A DNA stretch of 8,689 nt from the NCBI GenBank assembly GCA_023436765.1, contig JAEZHX010000229.1, forward strand, positions 1-8,689. The letters run 5' to 3'. This document shows positions 6,274-8,689 of this stretch, piece by piece. A program made the position numbers and the translations under genes. Below the pieces are notes generated by a model. It was not told the origin of the DNA, did no database searches, and worked only from the letters and a program-made list of their open reading frames with translations. Source of the stretch: Bacillota bacterium (GTDB taxonomy: Bacteria; Bacillota; Clostridia; Lachnospirales; Lachnospiraceae). Position 1 is the first letter of the stretch. Each line of letters opens with the position of its first letter.

Positions 6274-6326
6274 GTATGAATACGATACATATTTTAAAAT
6301 TTATGAGACAATGTACATACGATTGT
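6274..6326 (+). promoter_or_regulatory. Possible operator or leader element upstream of yezD
   Basis: This part holds GTATGAATAC (palindromic arms GTAT/ATAC, 6274-6283), ATACGA at 6280-6285 and 6317-6322, TTTATGAGACAA at 6300-6311, and a dyad ACAAT (6308-6312) / ATTGT (6322-6326). TTTATGAGACAA and ATACGA both recur just before nifH (6624-6635; 6654-6659 and 6665-6670). Shared motifs upstream of both genes suggest a common regulator or conserved RNA leader. I cannot assign it to a known regulator or riboswitch class. Confidence 0.35.
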
Positions 6327-6370
6327 TAAAATTTTAGCAGCAATGTAGCATGTTTTTGAGGGAGGGGCAT

Positions 6371-6523
6371 ATGGAGGAGATGAAAAAGTTAATACCGGAC
6401 CAGTTTTATACTGTAATATTAGAATTCCTAAAGACAACATCGCACGGCTCCGTAACGCTAATTATCCAGGATGGAAGAATAATTCAGGTGGAAAGAAATG
6501 AGAAGGTGAGAATTTCAAAATGA
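6371..6523 (+). CDS. YezD/DUF2292 family small protein
   Basis: A 50-residue protein: MEEMKKLIPDQFYTVILEFL, then a segment centred on HGSVTLIIQDGRIIQVER, ending KVRISK. The GSVTLIIQDGRIIQVER core, a beta-hairpin-like sequence, is the hallmark of the DUF2292 (YezD) family, whose members are typically 50-65 residues. The biochemical role is unknown, but from general knowledge of the family these genes are often found with sulfate, sulfonate or cysteine assimilation genes, which fits the cysK downstream. The start is ATG 6371 with GGAGGGG (6361-6367) just before it; ATG 6380, in frame and three codons later, is an alternative. The gene has its own predicted promoter at 6207-6235 and is followed by a terminator before nifH. 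Confidence 0.8.
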   Translation: MEEMKKLIPDQFYTVILEFLKTTSHGSVTLIIQDGRIIQVERNEKVRISK

Positions 6524-6561
6524 TAGTTATAACTGCATACTGCTCGATTGATTAGAAAACT

Positions 6562-6604
6562 AAAGGTCGAAAGCATCATACAAATGGTGTTTTCGGCCTT
6601 TTTT
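6562..6604 (+). terminator. Intrinsic terminator between yezD and nifH
   Basis: GGTCGAAAGCATCA (6565-6578) pairs along all 14 positions with TGGTGTTTTCGGCC (6585-6598), using three G-U pairs, around a six-base loop. AAA before the stem and T6 (6599-6604) after it complete a strong Rho-independent form. It would end most yezD transcripts, so nifH needs read-through, regulated antitermination or its own promoter. Its T-run is also the first arm of the inverted repeat at 6599-6639. Confidence 0.85.
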
Positions 6605-6639
6605 GTCTCATAGAATAGTTCGTTTTATGAGACAAAAAA
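6599..6639. repeat. Perfect 13-bp inverted repeat in the nifH leader
   Basis: TTTTTTGTCTCAT (6599-6611) and ATGAGACAAAAAA (6627-6639) are perfect reverse complements around a 15-base loop. The right arm lies within a second copy of TTTATGAGACAA (6624-6635; first copy 6300-6311). The left arm shares its T-run with the preceding terminator. No T-run follows the hairpin on either strand, so it is not a terminator itself. Possible roles are an operator, a stabilising 5' structure on the nifH mRNA, or part of an attenuation switch. Confidence 0.65.
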
Positions 6640-6686
6640 GGTGATCCCCCAAAATACGAATATCATACGAAAAAGGAGACTAAAAA

Positions 6687-7565
6687 ATGGCAAAAAAAGT
6701 GACGCAAATAGCGATTTATGGGAAGGGTGGCATCGGGAAGTCGACCACTACCTCCAACCTAAGTGCTGCCTTATCCAAGCTGGGCTATAAGGTAATGCAA
6801 TTTGGCTGTGATCCGAAGAGCGATTCAACTAATACCTTGAGGGAGGGAAAATACATTCCGACTGTTTTGGATACCCTCCGGGAAAAAAGTAATGTCAACG
6901 CCAGAGATGTGATCTTTGAAGGCTTTAACGGCATCTACTGTGTAGAAGCCGGTGGTCCGGCTCCGGGAGTCGGATGTGCAGGCAGGGGTATCATTACGGC
7001 AGTTGAACTGTTTAAACAACAGCAGATTTTCGAGAAACTTGATTTAGACTATGTTATCTACGACGTATTGGGGGATGTGGTCTGCGGAGGCTTTGCGGTA
7101 CCGATCAGAGAGGGAATTGCCGAACATGTATTTACCGTTTCCTCCGCAGATTTCATGAGTATTTATGCCTCTAATAATTTGTTTAAGGGAATTAAGAAAT
7201 ATTCCAATTCCGGCGGTGCCTTGCTGGGAGGAGTAATTGCAAATTCCATAAATTATGGCTATTCCAGGGATATAGTGAATGACTTTGCGGCGAGGACCAA
7301 TACTCAGATTATCGAATATGTACCCCGTTCGATCACGGTCACCCAATGTGAATTGCAGGGCAAGACGACGATTGAAGCAGCGCCGGACTCGGAGCAGGCC
7401 AAGGTTTATTTAAGGCTGGCACAGAAGATATCCGAACATACAGAATCGAAGGTTCCTTCTCCCCTGGAAATCAGTGAGCTTAGAGAATGGGCTGCTTCCT
7501 GGTCTGATCAGCTTCTGGCACTGGAGACCGGAGTGGTCCCCGGAGGTAAGGCGGCAGGTATCTGA
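6687..7565 (+). CDS. NifH-like nitrogenase-family reductase (iron protein)
   Basis: A 292-residue ATP-dependent electron donor of the NifH/BchL/CfbC superfamily. It has the P-loop GKGGIGKST (12-20), switch I GCDPKSDST (40-48), the 4Fe-4S ligands C97 (GVGCAGRG) and C133 (DVVCGG), R100 at the ADP-ribosylation position, and DVLGD (126-130). All key residues for a dimer bridged by an Fe-S cluster are present. The C-terminal tail (EWAASWSDQLLALETG and onward) differs from that of classical NifH. AAAAGGAG (6671-6678) lies 8 bases before ATG 6687. It is followed by cysK and then a nitrogenase component 1-like gene; no nifB, nifE or nifN is visible. With cysK and a DUF2292 gene alongside, I infer a nitrogenase-like enzyme of sulfur metabolism rather than N2 fixation; the class is sure, the substrate is not. 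Confidence 0.92.
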   Translation: MAKKVTQIAIYGKGGIGKSTTTSNLSAALSKLGYKVMQFGCDPKSDSTNTLREGKYIPTVLDTLREKSNVNARDVIFEGFNGIYCVEAGGPAPGVGCAGRGIITAVELFKQQQIFEKLDLDYVIYDVLGDVVCGGFAVPIREGIAEHVFTVSSADFMSIYASNNLFKGIKKYSNSGGALLGGVIANSINYGYSRDIVNDFAARTNTQIIEYVPRSITVTQCELQGKTTIEAAPDSEQAKVYLRLAQKISEHTESKVPSPLEISELREWAASWSDQLLALETGVVPGGKAAGI

Positions 7566-7622
7566 TTGATATGCCTGGTTACAAATTGCTTCAAAATAAA
7601 TCATTAAACTAGGAGGAGGATT

Positions 7623-8555
7623 ATGAAAAGAGTAGCACAAAATCTAACAGACCTGATTGGAAATACCCCACTACTGAAGCCAAATCAATATTTACAGCAG
7701 GAGAATATAGCTTCTGAGCTTTACTTTAAGCTGGAATATTTTAATCCTGCAGGCAGTGTTAAGGACAGAATAGCCTATGCCATGATTACTGACGCAGAGG
7801 AAAAGGGTCTGCTGAATAAGGATACGGTGATTATAGAACCCACCAGCGGAAACACCGGAGTCGGATTAGCCTTTGTCGCCGCAGCCAGGGGATATAAACT
7901 AATTCTTACAATGCCGGAAACCATGAGCATTGAACGGAGAACACTGCTGAAGGCTCTGGGGGCTACGGTAGAATTGACTACCGGCGCAGCCGGGATGAGA
8001 GGAGCGATACAAAAGGCAGAACAGCTCAATACACAGATTCCCGACAGCATAATACTGCAGCAGTTTGAAAACCCGGCTAACCCTCGAATCCATCAACTTA
8101 CCACAGCCGAGGAGATCTGGAGGGATACCGATGGAGAGGTGGATATCTTCGTCGCCGGAGTAGGAACAGGAGGAACCGCAACGGGTGTTGCAAAAGGCCT
8201 AAAGGCGAAGAATCCTAAGATTCAGGTTGTTGCTGTAGAACCCTTTGAGTCCCCGGTACTATCCGGAGGTCAGCCGGGACCCAACAGGATACAGGGAATA
8301 GGAGCCGGTTTTGTCCCCAAGGTATTTGAGAAGGAATATATTGATGAGATATATCTGGTCCATAATGAAGAAGCCTTTGAGACCTCAAGGCAGCTGGGCA
8401 GAAGTGAGGGGCTGCTGGTAGGAATATCCTCCGGAGCCTGTGCCTTTGCAGCAACGCAGATTGCCAAGAGAAGGGAGAACAGGGGAAAGACGATTGTTGC
8501 CCTCTTACCGGATACCGGAGAACGCTATTTATCAACCGGACTGTACCCATCTTAG
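7623..8555 (+). CDS. cysK: Cysteine synthase A (O-acetylserine sulfhydrylase)
   Basis: A 310-residue PLP enzyme that makes L-cysteine from O-acetylserine and sulfide in the cytoplasm. PLP binds K47 in NPAGSVKDR. PTSGNTGVGLA is the substrate loop that contacts the acetylserine carboxylate, GTGGTATGV holds the PLP phosphate, and SPVLSGGQPGPNRIQGIGAGFVP is typical of CysK rather than cystathionine beta-synthase. SSGACAFAA supplies the Ser near the PLP ring nitrogen. The length is full (CysK is about 305-325) and no key residue is missing. A very strong ribosome site AGGAGGAGG (7611-7619) precedes ATG 7623, 57 bases after nifH stops; no terminator lies between. Its position between a NifH-like gene and a component 1-like gene suggests it captures sulfide or a thiol released by that enzyme pair. 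Confidence 0.95.
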   Translation: MKRVAQNLTDLIGNTPLLKPNQYLQQENIASELYFKLEYFNPAGSVKDRIAYAMITDAEEKGLLNKDTVIIEPTSGNTGVGLAFVAAARGYKLILTMPETMSIERRTLLKALGATVELTTGAAGMRGAIQKAEQLNTQIPDSIILQQFENPANPRIHQLTTAEEIWRDTDGEVDIFVAGVGTGGTATGVAKGLKAKNPKIQVVAVEPFESPVLSGGQPGPNRIQGIGAGFVPKVFEKEYIDEIYLVHNEEAFETSRQLGRSEGLLVGISSGACAFAATQIAKRRENRGKTIVALLPDTGERYLSTGLYPS

Positions 8556-8607
8556 ATTAGTACAGGGTAACATTGGGAAATAAGGAATTCATTGAAGGGA
8601 GACAAAT

Positions 8608-8689
8608 ATGAGTTGTTATATTGAAAGACCACGGACCTCCTGCGCCTTAGGGGGAGCCTTGGTAACCATAAGCTCTTTGCCACGGGTTG
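8608..8689 (+). CDS. Nitrogenase component 1-like protein (NifD/NifK family), 5' end only
   Basis: Only the first 27 codons are visible before the window ends. ATG 8608 follows AAGGGAGA (about 8595-8602) and lies 52 bases after cysK, without a terminator. The protein begins MSCYIERPRTSCALGGALVT and continues ISSLPRV. The element Arg-x-x-Cys-Ala-Leu-Gly-Gly-Ala followed by a hydrophobic helix and a Pro turn is characteristic of the first Fe-S ligand region of nitrogenase component 1-type oxidoreductases (NifD, NifK, NifE, NifN, BchN, CfbD). The partner NifH-like reductase two genes upstream supports this. With so little sequence the subunit type and substrate cannot be decided. Confidence 0.75.
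   Translation, partial: MSCYIERPRTSCALGGALVTISSLPRV

Noticed and set aside
6242..6370. SAM (S-box) or T-box riboswitch before yezD
   Set aside because: The conserved opening of the S-box and the T-box sequence are absent, and no terminator lies between this leader and yezD.

Overview
The window looks like a chromosome segment of an anaerobic, endospore-forming Firmicute of the class Clostridia, most likely a Lachnospiraceae relative. I infer this from the conserved gene order (DUF1292 protein, Fur, RNase J, YceG/MltG-like protein, tRNA methyltransferase, U32 protein, sigma-K), the protein sequences, moderate-to-low GC, strong AGGAGG-type ribosome binding sites and frequent TTG/GTG starts. 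No database search was possible.

Left part (1-5381), all on the plus strand: the tail of a DUF1292 (YrzB-like) gene, a Fur-family regulator, RNase J, a strong intrinsic terminator, then a short membrane-anchored YceG-domain protein, a TrmR-type O-methyltransferase and a U32 protein of the TrhP type. The last two together fit synthesis of 5-methoxyuridine at tRNA position 34 (hydroxylation, then methylation). RNase J carries an unusual Asp-to-Ala change at a metal-ligand position and a long low-complexity N-terminus.

Middle (5490-5771): the N-terminal part of the late sporulation sigma factor sigma-K. It stops abruptly inside region 2, at the codon where the B. subtilis gene is split by the skin element. 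The gene also lacks a pro-sequence. Sequence after the break is unrelated to sigK, so position 5754 or so is probably the left boundary of a skin-like intervening element. Neither the recombinase nor the 3' half of sigK is in the window.

Right part (5772-8689), inside the putative element or other inserted DNA: a small unknown minus-strand gene that converges on the sigK fragment, a terminator, a roughly 380-bp AT-rich regulatory stretch with a good sigma-A promoter, a small YezD/DUF2292 gene, a second terminator overlapping a 13-bp inverted repeat, and then a NifH-like reductase, a cysteine synthase (CysK) and the start of a nitrogenase component 1-like gene that runs off the end. The mixture of DUF2292, CysK and nitrogenase-like proteins suggests reductive sulfur acquisition rather than nitrogen fixation. 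A repeated pair of short motifs (TTTATGAGACAA and ATACGA) precedes both yezD and nifH and may be a shared operator.

The most interesting reading is a sigK-interrupting element that carries a nitrogenase-like sulfur operon as cargo, so that a metabolic island would be excised from the mother-cell chromosome during sporulation. The break in sigK is seen directly; excision and the sulfur function are inferences.
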